Assembly (NCBI GenBank): GCA_963755435.1
Contig: CAVWJX010000011.1
Span: 372,001-436,000, forward strand
Direction of reading: 5' to 3'
Source of the DNA: AP-15 sp963755435
Lineage (GTDB): Bacteria > Pseudomonadota > Alphaproteobacteria > ATCC43930 > CGMCC-115725
Length of the DNA stretch: 64,000 nucleotides
How positions within the stretch are numbered: position 1 is the stretch's first letter; each line of letters starts with the position of its first letter. The position numbers and the translations under genes are program-made. A model generated the notes under the pieces. That model was not told where the DNA came from. It was given only the letters and a program-made list of their open reading frames with translations, and ran no database searches. This document shows, piece by piece, positions 8,004 to 16,338 of this stretch.

Positions 8004-10214
8004 GTGCCGCCGATCATCACCAGGCGTGGGCTGCGCCGCCGCCTTCTGCATCACCCTTGGCTGCGACGGGCGGTGTGCTGGGGGATCCACTGCTACATCC
8101 GCCTGATCTACCGCACCAACCGGTGGACGGTCGAAGGCGCCGAAGCCTCGCGCCGGCGGCTCGCCGGGGGGCAGGCTTTGATCGGCGCATTCTGGCATGG
8201 GCGGATGCTGATGATGCCGATGGCCTGGCAGCACGAGGCACCGGTTCACATCCTGATTTCGGCGCACCGCGACGGCCGGATCATCGCCGAGGCGATATCG
8301 TATTTCGGGGTCGGTGCAATCGCCGGGTCGACCCGCCGCGGCGGTGCTGCGGCGTTGCGCAACATCCTTAAGAAGTTGAAGGAGGGGGATTGCGTGGCGG
8401 TTACTCCGGATGGGCCGCGCGGTCCGGCGATGGTCGCCGGCATCGGCATCGTCAATGCGGCGAAGCTGGCCCAAGCGCCGATCGTGCCGCTCACCTACGC
8501 CACCAGCCGGCGGCGGATCCTCTCCACCTGGGACCGCTTTCATGTCCCGCTGCCGTTCGGCCGCGGCATCTTTCTATGGGGCGAGCCGATCGACATCGGC
8601 GCCGACCTCGACGCGACCGGCCTCGAACGCATGCGTCGCCTGGTCGAGGCGCGCATGGTCGACATGGTCCGCGAAGCCGACCGTCGCGTCGGACACCTCG
8701 CCGCAGCGGAAATCGAGGTGGCCCCACAAACCTGCGCCGGACGCGCCTCGGGTGGCTCGGATACACGCCACCGCGGGTTATCTGCCGGCTTGCCGAAAGG
8801 GCCGGGGCGAGGCGCTGTCGGCAGATCGTCCGACCGTCCTCGATCGACCGGGCTGATGCTGCCGCTGCTCTATCGGGGGCTGACCCGGCTGCTGGCGCCG
8901 GCGGCGCTCCTCTATCTGCGGCGGCGCGAGCGGCGGGGCAAGGAAGACGGGCCGCGCCTTGGCGAACGCCAGGGTTTCACGGACGCAACGCGACCGCGCG
9001 GGCCGCTCTTATGGATTCACGCGGCCAGCGTCGGCGAGGCAACGGCGATGCTGCGGCTGATCGAATTGCTGCTGCAAACCCGGCCCGAGCTCGAGATCCT
9101 GGTCACCACCGGGACCGTAACCTCGGCCCGGCTGCTCGAACAGCGGCTGCCGGCGCGGGTGCGCCATCAATTCGTGCCGCTCGATCTTCCTGCCTGGACC
9201 AGGCGGTTTCTCGACCATTGGCAACCCGATCTGGCGCTCTGGGTCGAATCCGAGCTGTGGCCGAACCTGGTGCTGGCGACGCATGCCCGCGGCATCCCGA
9301 TGATGCTGGTGAATGGGCGGTTGTCGGCGCGCTCGTACCGGCGCTGGCGGTGGTGGCCGGGGCTGATCCGACCGATGCTCGCCGCGTTCGCGCTCTGCCT
9401 GGCGCAGGATGAGGCCCAAGCACGCCGTCTGCGCCGGCTCGGTGCGCGCAATGTTGCCGCGGTCGGCGATTTGAAGGCAGCCGGGGCACCGCTGCCGGTC
9501 GATCAGGCACAGTTGTGGCGGCTGCGCCGGGAGATCGGCGCGCGCCCGCGGTGGCTCGCCGCCAGCACCCATGCCGGTGAAGAGGAGATCGCTGCCGCCG
9601 TCCATCGCCGGCTCGTCGGCCGGTATCCGGGTCTCCTGACCGTGATCGCGCCCCGCCACCCGGCGCGCGGCGATGCGGTCGCGGCAATGCTCGCGAGCGA
9701 GGGGCTGCGCGTCGCCCGGCGCAGCCGCGGCGAACCGATCGGCGCCGGCATCGACGTCTATCTCGCCGACACGATGGGCGAGCTCGGCCTGTTTTACCGC
9801 CTGGCTGGCATCGCCTTCATCGGCGGATCGCTCGCCCGGCAGGGCGGGCACAATCCGTTCGAGGCGGCCCGTCTCGACTGCGCCGTCCTGCATGGGCCCG
9901 ACATCAGCAATTGCGCCGGCATGACGGCGGCGTTGGCGGCGGCGGGCGCGGCGGAGATGGTCACCGGGGCAGACGAATTGGCGCGGGCGGTGGCGATGCT
10001 CCTCGCCGATCGCGCGCTGCGCGCAATGCGCTGCGCCGCCGCGACGCGGGTCGCCGCCGCCGGCCAGGACATCCTCGAGGCGATTGTCGTTCGTCTCGCC
10101 CCGTGGCTCGACCGCCTGGCGCCGCCGCAAGCGGGGCCGGCGCACGATGCTTTGGGCGAGAACGACACTTTGGTCGAGGACCGCGCCCACGCCTCGCATC
10201 CGCTGCGGGCGTGA
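8004..10214 (+). CDS. waaA: Single frame joining a DUF374 acyltransferase and Kdo transferase WaaA
   Basis: One open frame of 736 codons from GTG 8004, five bases after the msbA stop. Residues about 1-235 are a DUF374/COG2121 lysophospholipid-acyltransferase-like domain (FWHGRMLMMP, VTPDGPRGP); LpxJ of Campylobacterota, a lipid A secondary acyltransferase, belongs to this group. From residue 285 it is a 3-deoxy-D-manno-octulosonate transferase: WIHAASVGE, WVESELWPN and GGHNPFEA are typical. These are usually two adjacent genes. The linker of about 50 residues looks like translated spacer. An ATG at 8856 overlaps a TGA of the next frame, so waaA may also start separately there, or an indel may have removed the first gene's stop. 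Confidence 0.85.
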   Translation: MPPIITRRGLRRRLLHHPWLRRAVCWGIHCYIRLIYRTNRWTVEGAEASRRRLAGGQALIGAFWHGRMLMMPMAWQHEAPVHILISAHRDGRIIAEAISYFGVGAIAGSTRRGGAAALRNILKKLKEGDCVAVTPDGPRGPAMVAGIGIVNAAKLAQAPIVPLTYATSRRRILSTWDRFHVPLPFGRGIFLWGEPIDIGADLDATGLERMRRLVEARMVDMVREADRRVGHLAAAEIEVAPQTCAGRASGGSDTRHRGLSAGLPKGPGRGAVGRSSDRPRSTGLMLPLLYRGLTRLLAPAALLYLRRRERRGKEDGPRLGERQGFTDATRPRGPLLWIHAASVGEATAMLRLIELLLQTRPELEILVTTGTVTSARLLEQRLPARVRHQFVPLDLPAWTRRFLDHWQPDLALWVESELWPNLVLATHARGIPMMLVNGRLSARSYRRWRWWPGLIRPMLAAFALCLAQDEAQARRLRRLGARNVAAVGDLKAAGAPLPVDQAQLWRLRREIGARPRWLAASTHAGEEEIAAAVHRRLVGRYPGLLTVIAPRHPARGDAVAAMLASEGLRVARRSRGEPIGAGIDVYLADTMGELGLFYRLAGIAFIGGSLARQGGHNPFEAARLDCAVLHGPDISNCAGMTAALAAAGAAEMVTGADELARAVAMLLADRALRAMRCAAATRVAAAGQDILEAIVVRLAPWLDRLAPPQAGPAHDALGENDTLVEDRAHASHPLRA

Positions 10215-11242
10215 TGCGCGCCGCTCCCGAATTCTGGGGCAGAAAGCCGGCCCTGGCAGCCGATTTGCTGCTGCCGCTCGGTGCCGCCTTTGATACTGCC
10301 GGGCGAGTGCGCCGCGCTCTCGCCCGTCCCACGCGCGCGCCGGTGCCGGTAATCTGCGTCGGCAATCTGGTCGCCGGTGGCGCCGGAAAAACCCCGATCG
10401 TGATTGCGCTCGCCGCCTGGCTCGCCAGCCGCACGGCCGCAGCCCGCACCGGGACAGTCCACATCGTGACGCGCGGCTATGGCGGCCGCCTCGCCGGGCC
10501 GGTCCGTGTCGAGCCCCAGCACCACGACTTTGTGGCGGTCGGCGACGAGGCTCTGCTGCTCGCCGCTCACGCGCCCTCCTGGGTCGCGCGCGACCGCAGC
10601 GCCGGCATTGCCGCCGCGGTCGCGGCTGGTGCCGAGGCAATCCTGCTCGATGACGGGTTTCAAAATCCCTCGATCGAAAAGACCCTGGCGCTGATCGTCA
10701 TCGATAGCGCCTATGGATTCGGCAATGGCCGGGTGATGCCGGCCGGCCCGCTGCGCGAAAATCTGCGGCGCGGGCTCGCTCGCGCCGACGGCGTCGTGCT
10801 GCTCGCGGCTCAAGGCGAGATCCATCGGATACCGCCGGTCGTCGAGGCCAATGCAGGTCCGGTCGTACCGGCGGTGCTGGCGCCGATCGCCGGCGCGCGG
10901 GTCGCCGGCGCTAGGGTCGTCGCCTTCGCCGGGATCGGAAGGCCGGAAAAATTCTTCGCGAGCTTGCGCGCGCTCGGCGCCAGGGTCATCGCGGAGCGAA
11001 AATTTCCCGACCATCATCCCTTCAGCGCGGGCGAGATTGCCGAGCTGCGCCGGGTGGCCGGCCGCGAAGGCGCTCAACTGGTCACGACGGCAAAGGATTT
11101 CGTCCGGCTGCCGGTTGCCGCGCGCCGCAACATAGAGGTGCTCGAGATCGGGATCGATTGGTCCGATCCCGCGGCGCTCGATCGGCTCCTCGTCCCGGCC
11201 ACGGCATCGCTTCACGGCAATGGACGCGGCGCGTCGGGATAG
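10214..11242 (+). CDS. lpxK: Tetraacyldisaccharide 4'-kinase
   Basis: Phosphorylates the 4' position of the lipid A disaccharide precursor at the inner membrane. The product is 342 residues, the normal length. The P-loop GGAGKT is at residues 55-60, followed by the family segment IVTRGYGGR, then DEALLLA and ILLDDGFQNP, the classic LpxK signature. The ATG at 10214 overlaps the waaA stop (TGATG), and the gene's end overlaps lpxL by 23 bases, so the cluster is translationally coupled. Assignment is secure. Confidence 0.96.
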   Translation: MRAAPEFWGRKPALAADLLLPLGAAFDTAGRVRRALARPTRAPVPVICVGNLVAGGAGKTPIVIALAAWLASRTAAARTGTVHIVTRGYGGRLAGPVRVEPQHHDFVAVGDEALLLAAHAPSWVARDRSAGIAAAVAAGAEAILLDDGFQNPSIEKTLALIVIDSAYGFGNGRVMPAGPLRENLRRGLARADGVVLLAAQGEIHRIPPVVEANAGPVVPAVLAPIAGARVAGARVVAFAGIGRPEKFFASLRALGARVIAERKFPDHHPFSAGEIAELRRVAGREGAQLVTTAKDFVRLPVAARRNIEVLEIGIDWSDPAALDRLLVPATASLHGNGRGASG

Positions 11243-12122
11243 CGGCGCCGAGCGGCTGCCGCTCGGCCAACGCCTCGAATGGCTTGGCGCGGCGCTGGCG
11301 TTCGCCGGCCTGCGGATATTGCCGATCGACCGGGCATCGGCGATCGGCGGCGCGATCGGCCGGCGCATCGGCCCGCTTCTCGGCATCTCGAAGCGAGCCC
11401 GGATCAACCTGCGTCGGGCCTTTCCCGATCTTGCCGAGAGTGCGATCGAAGAGATTGTCGTCGGCATGTGGGACAATCTCGGCCGGGTCATAGCCGAGTA
11501 CCCGCATCTGCGCCAAATTCGCGTGTTCGCGCCGGGCGGGCGGGTCGAAACCCAGGGCTTTGAACACGTGAACCGGGCGGTCGCCGCCGGCCGACGGATG
11601 ATCATTTTTTCCGGCCACATCGCCAATTGGGAGATCGCCGCGTTGGCCGCGGCCCAATATGGAGCGCCGGTCACCCAGATCTATCGTGCCGCGAACAACC
11701 CACTGGTCGCCCAGCTGATTTCGCGGTTTCGCGGCGACGGCGGCGAATATATCCCAAAGGGGTCGGCCGGGGCGCGCCGCGCCGTGGCTGCTGTCGCCCG
11801 CGGCGAACACCTGGCCTTGCTCGCCGACCAGAAGCTCAATGACGGCATTCCGGCGCCGTTTTTCGGACGGCCGGCGATGACCGCACCGGCTCTGGCGCTG
11901 CTGGCTCTGCGCTACGACTGCGACGTACTGCCAGCCCGGGTCGAGCGCCTCGACGGTGCACATTTTCGGCTGACCGTATTTCGGCCCATGCCACTGCCGC
12001 GCACCGGCGACTTGCAGGCCGATGTCGCGGCGCTGACAGCGGATGTCAACGCCACGTTGGAAGGGTGGATTCGCAACCGGCCCGAGCAGTGGCTCTGGGT
12101 GCACCGGCGCTGGCCGGATTAG
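11220..12122 (+). CDS. lpxL: Lipid A late acyltransferase (LpxL/HtrB family)
   Basis: A 300-residue membrane-associated acyltransferase that adds a secondary acyl chain to Kdo-lipid A. The active-site pair is visible in SGHIANWE (His133 and Glu138, spaced as HX4E). GLRILPIDRAS near the N-terminus and the RARINLRRAFPDL segment are typical of the family. It closes the msbA-waaA-lpxK cluster and overlaps lpxK. LpxL and LpxM cannot be separated from sequence motifs alone, so the symbol is given at family level. Confidence 0.88.
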   Translation: MDAARRDSGAERLPLGQRLEWLGAALAFAGLRILPIDRASAIGGAIGRRIGPLLGISKRARINLRRAFPDLAESAIEEIVVGMWDNLGRVIAEYPHLRQIRVFAPGGRVETQGFEHVNRAVAAGRRMIIFSGHIANWEIAALAAAQYGAPVTQIYRAANNPLVAQLISRFRGDGGEYIPKGSAGARRAVAAVARGEHLALLADQKLNDGIPAPFFGRPAMTAPALALLALRYDCDVLPARVERLDGAHFRLTVFRPMPLPRTGDLQADVAALTADVNATLEGWIRNRPEQWLWVHRRWPD

Positions 12123-12146
12123 CCGACCAGTCGCTCAAATCGCTTA

Positions 12147-12890
12147 TCAGGGAGTTACCCGCCGCTCCTCGACGACGACCGTGTCGACAATCGCTTCGCG
12201 CTCATACATATAGCGGGTCAATAGCCCGGCGATGACGGCTCCGAGGATCGGCGCCACCCAGAACAGCCACAGTTGGGCGATATGTGGGCCGCCGGCGAAC
12301 AGGGCGGGTCCGGTGCTGCGCGCCGGGTTGACCGAAGTGTTGGTGACCGGGATCGACACCAGGTGGATCAACGTCAGGGCGAGGCCGATCGGAATGCCGG
12401 CAAAGCCGCTGGCTGCTCCCTTCGATGTAGTGCCGATGATGATGAACAGAAAAAAGAACGTCATCACCACCTCGGTCAGGAAGCAGGCACCGAGCCCGTA
12501 TTTGCCTGGGCTGAATTCGCCATAACCGTTGGAAGCAAAGCCGTCCGGAATCCAGCCGGCCTTGCCCGAAGCGATCAGCCACAGCACCCCCGCGGCGGCA
12601 ATGGCGGCGATCACCTGAGCCACGATATAGGGGATCACGTGCTTGCTGGCGCAGCGCCCGGCGCTCCACAGACCGATCGTGACTGCCGGATTGAAATGCC
12701 CACCCGAAATGTGTCCCACCGCGTAGGCCATGGTCAGCAGCGTCAAGCCGAAGGCAAAGGCGACGCCAAGAAAGCCGATCCCCAAATTCGGGAAGCCGGC
12801 GGCCAGGACCGCGGCGCCGCAACCGCCGAACACCAGCCAGAACGTTCCGAAGAACTCGGCGATAACACGCCGCGACATATCGCTGTCCAT
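12147..12890 (-). CDS. aqpZ: Aquaporin Z-type water channel
   Basis: A six-helix MIP channel of 247 residues in the inner membrane. Both half-helix NPA motifs are present (HFNPAVT and SVNPARS), along with the first-helix AEFFGTFWLVFGGCG. The narrow selectivity filter typical of water channels is suggested by length and by the NTSVNPARS context, but selectivity was not modelled. The start at ATG 12890 follows GGAGGACAGCG, a strong ribosome site, and a second ATG lies four codons on. It is convergent with lpxL and has no operon partner. Confidence 0.93.
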   Translation of the reverse strand: MDSDMSRRVIAEFFGTFWLVFGGCGAAVLAAGFPNLGIGFLGVAFAFGLTLLTMAYAVGHISGGHFNPAVTIGLWSAGRCASKHVIPYIVAQVIAAIAAAGVLWLIASGKAGWIPDGFASNGYGEFSPGKYGLGACFLTEVVMTFFFLFIIIGTTSKGAASGFAGIPIGLALTLIHLVSIPVTNTSVNPARSTGPALFAGGPHIAQLWLFWVAPILGAVIAGLLTRYMYEREAIVDTVVVEERRVTP

Positions 12891-12982
12891 CGCTGTCCTC
12901 CAAGGTTGTTATCAACCGATATTAGCTAAGGAAACGGGTGACTACAACCTTAGACTTATTATCCGCGCGCGGCTTCGCCATT

Positions 12983-14329
12983 TCATTCGTCGTCGCGGAA
13001 CCGGGGCCGGTACGCTCGCTGCTCCAGCCGGCGGTCGATCCAGACCACGACCAAAGTGACGTAAAGCGGCAGCGCGAAGACCAAAAAAGCGATCGAATAG
13101 AGCAGCGTGTCGTTGCGGATATTGGTGATCGGCTTTTCGATTTCGTCGACCGGCACGGTGATCGCCAACAGCTGGTTGCGCCCGTAGCGCCGCGGGATCT
13201 CGACCACCCGGCCGATATAGCTGCGGCCCGCCACGTCGTAGACGCGGGTTCCGGACATCGGCTTGTTCCGATAGGCGGCAACGAGCCCATCGATCACCGG
13301 GTCGTGCAGATCGGCGATCTTGGGGGGCACCGTCATTGTCTCGCCCTTGGCGCCGATCGCCTGGGCCACGCGGGCCTGATCCGGCAACGCGATGATTTCG
13401 CCGTCCTTGGTGAAAATGAATGCGGTGCTGCCCCGGGTGATGCGTTGGTCGCGCAGAAAATTGACCAGATCGATCGTGGCGAGATCGGCGCCCATCACTC
13501 CGGGGGTCGGCCCCTTGAAGCTGCGGCTCAGGGTGAAACCCAGTTCGCCGCTCGAAGCGAAGACGTAAAGATCGCTGTGCGCGACCACATCGGTGCGCTT
13601 GGCCGCGCCGTACCACGGCCGTTTTCGGGGATCGAAGACCGCGGCGTCCGGATCGCGGCGTCCGACGATCGCGCCATCCTTATCGAGGAAGACCCACCGC
13701 ACGGTGCGCTCGCCGCCAGCATTGGCTCTGGGGGAATTGGCCCCGGCGGAATTGGCCACCGCGGAATTGGCCACCGCGGAATTGGCCACCGCGGAATTGG
13801 CCACCGCGGAATTGGCCACCGCGGAATTGACGGTGATCACCTCATTGGCAAAGGCGGCCTCGGGCGGTGCCTGCAGCGCCTTGCGCAGCGCGTCGCTTTT
13901 CTCGCCGGAGATGTGGGTCAGCATGAAAAAGCTGCCGTCGTCGAACCCGACATAGAGCGACAAGATCTGCGGGTAGATGCGCAATGCCCGCCGCATTAGA
14001 GCTATGGCGTTCGGGTCGTCCTTGATTGCGGGGGTAGTCAGGCCGGGCACCAGGGAAGCGATGCCGACGATCGCATACATCGGATCGTAAAGAAGCTTGA
14101 TGCGATCCCTGATCTTTTCGTCTGCTTGCTGCATCAGGCGCTGCGCCTCGGAAAGCGCCAGCTCGCTCGATTTCTTCGAGTTGTACCAGATGATCCCGCC
14201 GGCCAAGGCCACCAGAATGAACAGCAACAGTCCGGTGATCCACAAATAAGTCGGCCACCGCCGTTCACCGAGCGACCCGCCGCCGATATTCTGCGGGCGA
14301 TGCCGAGGCTGGCCTTGCCGGTCGGTCAC
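12983..14329 (-). CDS. Membrane Cache-domain sensor with no output domain
   Basis: A 448-residue protein with a transmembrane helix at about residues 28-50, a large periplasmic region resembling a double Cache sensor (YPQILSLYVGFDDGSFF, RKRPWYGAAKRTD, GVMGADLATIDL), and a second helix at about 407-430. After that helix only about 18 residues remain. No kinase, cyclase, GGDEF or methyl-accepting domain follows, unlike most Cache sensors. The extracellular domain contains a run of VANSA pentapeptides encoded by a 15-bp minisatellite. It sits upstream of the transglutaminase gene on the same strand, 77 bases away. The ligand is unknown. It may signal through a partner protein or be a truncated receptor. 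Confidence 0.7.
   Translation of the reverse strand: MTDRQGQPRHRPQNIGGGSLGERRWPTYLWITGLLLFILVALAGGIIWYNSKKSSELALSEAQRLMQQADEKIRDRIKLLYDPMYAIVGIASLVPGLTTPAIKDDPNAIALMRRALRIYPQILSLYVGFDDGSFFMLTHISGEKSDALRKALQAPPEAAFANEVITVNSAVANSAVANSAVANSAVANSAVANSAGANSPRANAGGERTVRWVFLDKDGAIVGRRDPDAAVFDPRKRPWYGAAKRTDVVAHSDLYVFASSGELGFTLSRSFKGPTPGVMGADLATIDLVNFLRDQRITRGSTAFIFTKDGEIIALPDQARVAQAIGAKGETMTVPPKIADLHDPVIDGLVAAYRNKPMSGTRVYDVAGRSYIGRVVEIPRRYGRNQLLAITVPVDEIEKPITNIRNDTLLYSIAFLVFALPLYVTLVVVWIDRRLEQRAYRPRFRDDE
13731..13830 (-). repeat. 15-bp minisatellite inside the Cache-sensor gene
   Basis: Five perfect tandem copies of GCGGAATTGGCCACC (13746-13820), flanked by a degenerate copy on the left and a partial copy on the right. 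Translated on the minus strand they give repeated VANSA. The unit is a multiple of three, so copy-number change keeps the frame. Confidence 0.95.
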
Positions 14330-14406
14330 GGCTCACAACCCCCCTGTGCATAGGAGTCTATGATAGGGGCGGCGCCGCGACAATGTCCAGGCGCGGCGGT
14401 AATTCG

Positions 14407-15339
14407 CTAGCCCGAGGCGGGTTGCGCGCGGCGTGCCGGCGGCGATTGGGAGACGATACCCGGCTCCGGCTCGGCGGTAACCTCGACCTCGACAGTCATG
14501 CCGAGATGGTCCGAGGGAAACCCGGTCCAGCTGCCGGAAATCGGCACCGCCTGACGCGGGTCGCGGACCACGGCGACGCGGACCAGATCATGATTGCCGA
14601 CGATGCCGTTGGTCGGGTCGAATTCGATCCAGCCGGCGCCCGGCAGATAGACTTCAAGCCAAGCATGGGTGGCGCCGCCGCCGACCCGGCTGCGACGGCG
14701 GCCTTCGTGGACGTAGAGGTAGCCGCTGACAAAGCGGGCGGCGAGCCCGAGCGAGCGCACCGCCTCGATCATCAGCACCGCGAAGTCGCGGCAACTGCCG
14801 CTCCCCTGGTGCAAGGTCTTGACCGGGTCCTGAACGCCGCTCTCCTCGCGCGCCTCGTAGACCAGGTCGCGCCGGATTGCCCGGGTCATCGCGGCCAGCA
14901 GCTCGGAAGTGTCGCTGCGCCCGTCATGCCGCAGGAACTGCTGGGCCCAGCGGTCGATTTCGTGCTCGGGATCGAGATATTGGCGCTCGACCAGGCGCAA
15001 CAAATCCGGCATCTCGTCGGCGCCGTAGGTGAACGGATAGCGCGTCGCATAATCCTCGATCTGAAAATCGAGAGCATTGCTCGCCGAGTGGTCGAGCCGG
15101 ATCTGGCTCTCAAAGCGCAGCTCCGCCGCCCGGCCGGCGAAGCGGGCGATCGCGACGCAGTTGCCGAAGACATCGTGCACCCAGCGAATGTCGGCAGGCT
15201 CCGGGGTGATCGCCAGACTGGTATCGAGCAGCCGCTGGTCATAGCTGTCGCGCGGCCGCAGCATCATGCGGTGCTCGCCAAAGGCCACCGGCTGCTTGTA
15301 GCGGTAGGTCGTCACGTGACGCACGGTGATGATCGGCAT
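14407..15339 (-). CDS. Transglutaminase-like cysteine protease family protein (COG1305)
   Basis: A 310-residue protein with an N-terminal beta region (VRHVTTYRYKQPVAFGEHRMMLRPR), typical of bacterial transglutaminase N-domains, then the catalytic core. The triad is visible as Cys183 in GSGSCRDFA, His225 in GATHAWLEVYLP and Asp241 in IEFDPTNG. It is the last gene of a three-gene set with an alpha-E protein and a circularly permuted ATP-grasp enzyme. This set is widespread and has been proposed to make or process short peptides, but its product is not established. The gap to the alpha-E gene is 12 bases, consistent with one transcript. Confidence 0.88.
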   Translation of the reverse strand: MPIITVRHVTTYRYKQPVAFGEHRMMLRPRDSYDQRLLDTSLAITPEPADIRWVHDVFGNCVAIARFAGRAAELRFESQIRLDHSASNALDFQIEDYATRYPFTYGADEMPDLLRLVERQYLDPEHEIDRWAQQFLRHDGRSDTSELLAAMTRAIRRDLVYEAREESGVQDPVKTLHQGSGSCRDFAVLMIEAVRSLGLAARFVSGYLYVHEGRRRSRVGGGATHAWLEVYLPGAGWIEFDPTNGIVGNHDLVRVAVVRDPRQAVPISGSWTGFPSDHLGMTVEVEVTAEPEPGIVSQSPPARRAQPASG

Positions 15340-15351
15340 CGCACCCGCCTG

Positions 15352-16338
15352 TTAGCCGACCGCGGTCTGCGTCTGCGAGGCCTCGGGCGAGTAGCCGAAA
15401 AAGGCGATCGACAGGTCGCGGCTGACCGCGATCAGCTGCTGTTGGATCAGATCGAGGAACTCGTGAAGTCCCTCGCTCAGAATCGTCGTTATCGTGAGGG
15501 TGCCGAGGACGGCGCGCAAGCGGTCGAGTTCCTCGGCTGCGTCATTGCCGCCGCGCAACGCGTACCGCGACTTGACCTCGCCCAGCAGCTGCCCGACCTC
15601 GCGCACGCAATGATGGAGCGAGCGCGGAAAGGCCTGGTTGAGCAGCAGGAAGCCCGCAACCCGCGCCGGGGTGGTGCTGGCCGCGTGCAGGCGGCGATAG
15701 GCGTGATAGCCGGCGGCCGAGCGCAACAGCGCGTTCCATTGGCTGACATCGGTCGGCGAGCCGACATCGGCGACGTCGGGCAGCAGCAGATGGTATTTGA
15801 TGTCGAGCAGCCGCGTCGTTTGGTCGGCGCGCTCGATATAGCGGCCGAGCTGATAAAAATACCAGCCCTGGTCGCGGAAAAACGTGCCCTCGGTAATGCC
15901 GGTGTGGGTCTGGCAGGCTTCCTTGACGGTTGTGAGCAGCCCGGCGAGCCGGCCGGGAGCCAGATCGGTGACCCCGATCGCCGCCAGGTGATTGTAAAAG
16001 ACGTTGAGCTGGGTCCACATCTCGGTCGAAATCAGCGGCCGCAAGGTGCGGGCATTCTCGCGTGCGCTATGGATGGCGCTGACGATCGAGGTCGGATTGT
16101 CGGCGTCGACGACGTAGAATTCGAGTACACTCTGCGCCGAGACTTTGCGGCCGCCCTCAAAAAAACGCTCCTCGTCCGAATTCAGCTGGACGATCGAGCG
16201 CCAATTCTGGCCGCCGCGGCTGTCGCGCGAGAAGGTTTCGTTGACGTCGAGGATGCGCGCCAGATTTTCGGCGCGCTCGACATAGCGCGCGAGCCAGAAG
16301 ATGCAATCCGCGTAGCGGGCGAGCAGAACGTCAGCCAA
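15352..16338 (-). CDS. Alpha-E domain protein (COG2307)
   Basis: A 328-residue, mostly helical protein of the alpha-E family. The N-terminus MADVLLARYADCIFWLARYVERAE, in which the ARYVERAENLAR helix repeats the pattern later seen in LGRYIERADQTTRLLD, is diagnostic. It overlaps the ATP-grasp gene upstream by eight bases and precedes the transglutaminase gene, forming the conserved ATP-grasp/alpha-E/transglutaminase module. The biochemical role is unknown; the family is thought to act with the ATP-grasp partner in peptide-bond chemistry. Confidence 0.9.
   Translation of the reverse strand: MADVLLARYADCIFWLARYVERAENLARILDVNETFSRDSRGGQNWRSIVQLNSDEERFFEGGRKVSAQSVLEFYVVDADNPTSIVSAIHSARENARTLRPLISTEMWTQLNVFYNHLAAIGVTDLAPGRLAGLLTTVKEACQTHTGITEGTFFRDQGWYFYQLGRYIERADQTTRLLDIKYHLLLPDVADVGSPTDVSQWNALLRSAAGYHAYRRLHAASTTPARVAGFLLLNQAFPRSLHHCVREVGQLLGEVKSRYALRGGNDAAEELDRLRAVLGTLTITTILSEGLHEFLDLIQQQLIAVSRDLSIAFFGYSPEASQTQTAVG

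Noticed and set aside
15312..15321. GTCACGTGAC palindrome near the transglutaminase start
   Set aside because: Shares only the CACGTG core with parS and lies within coding sequence.
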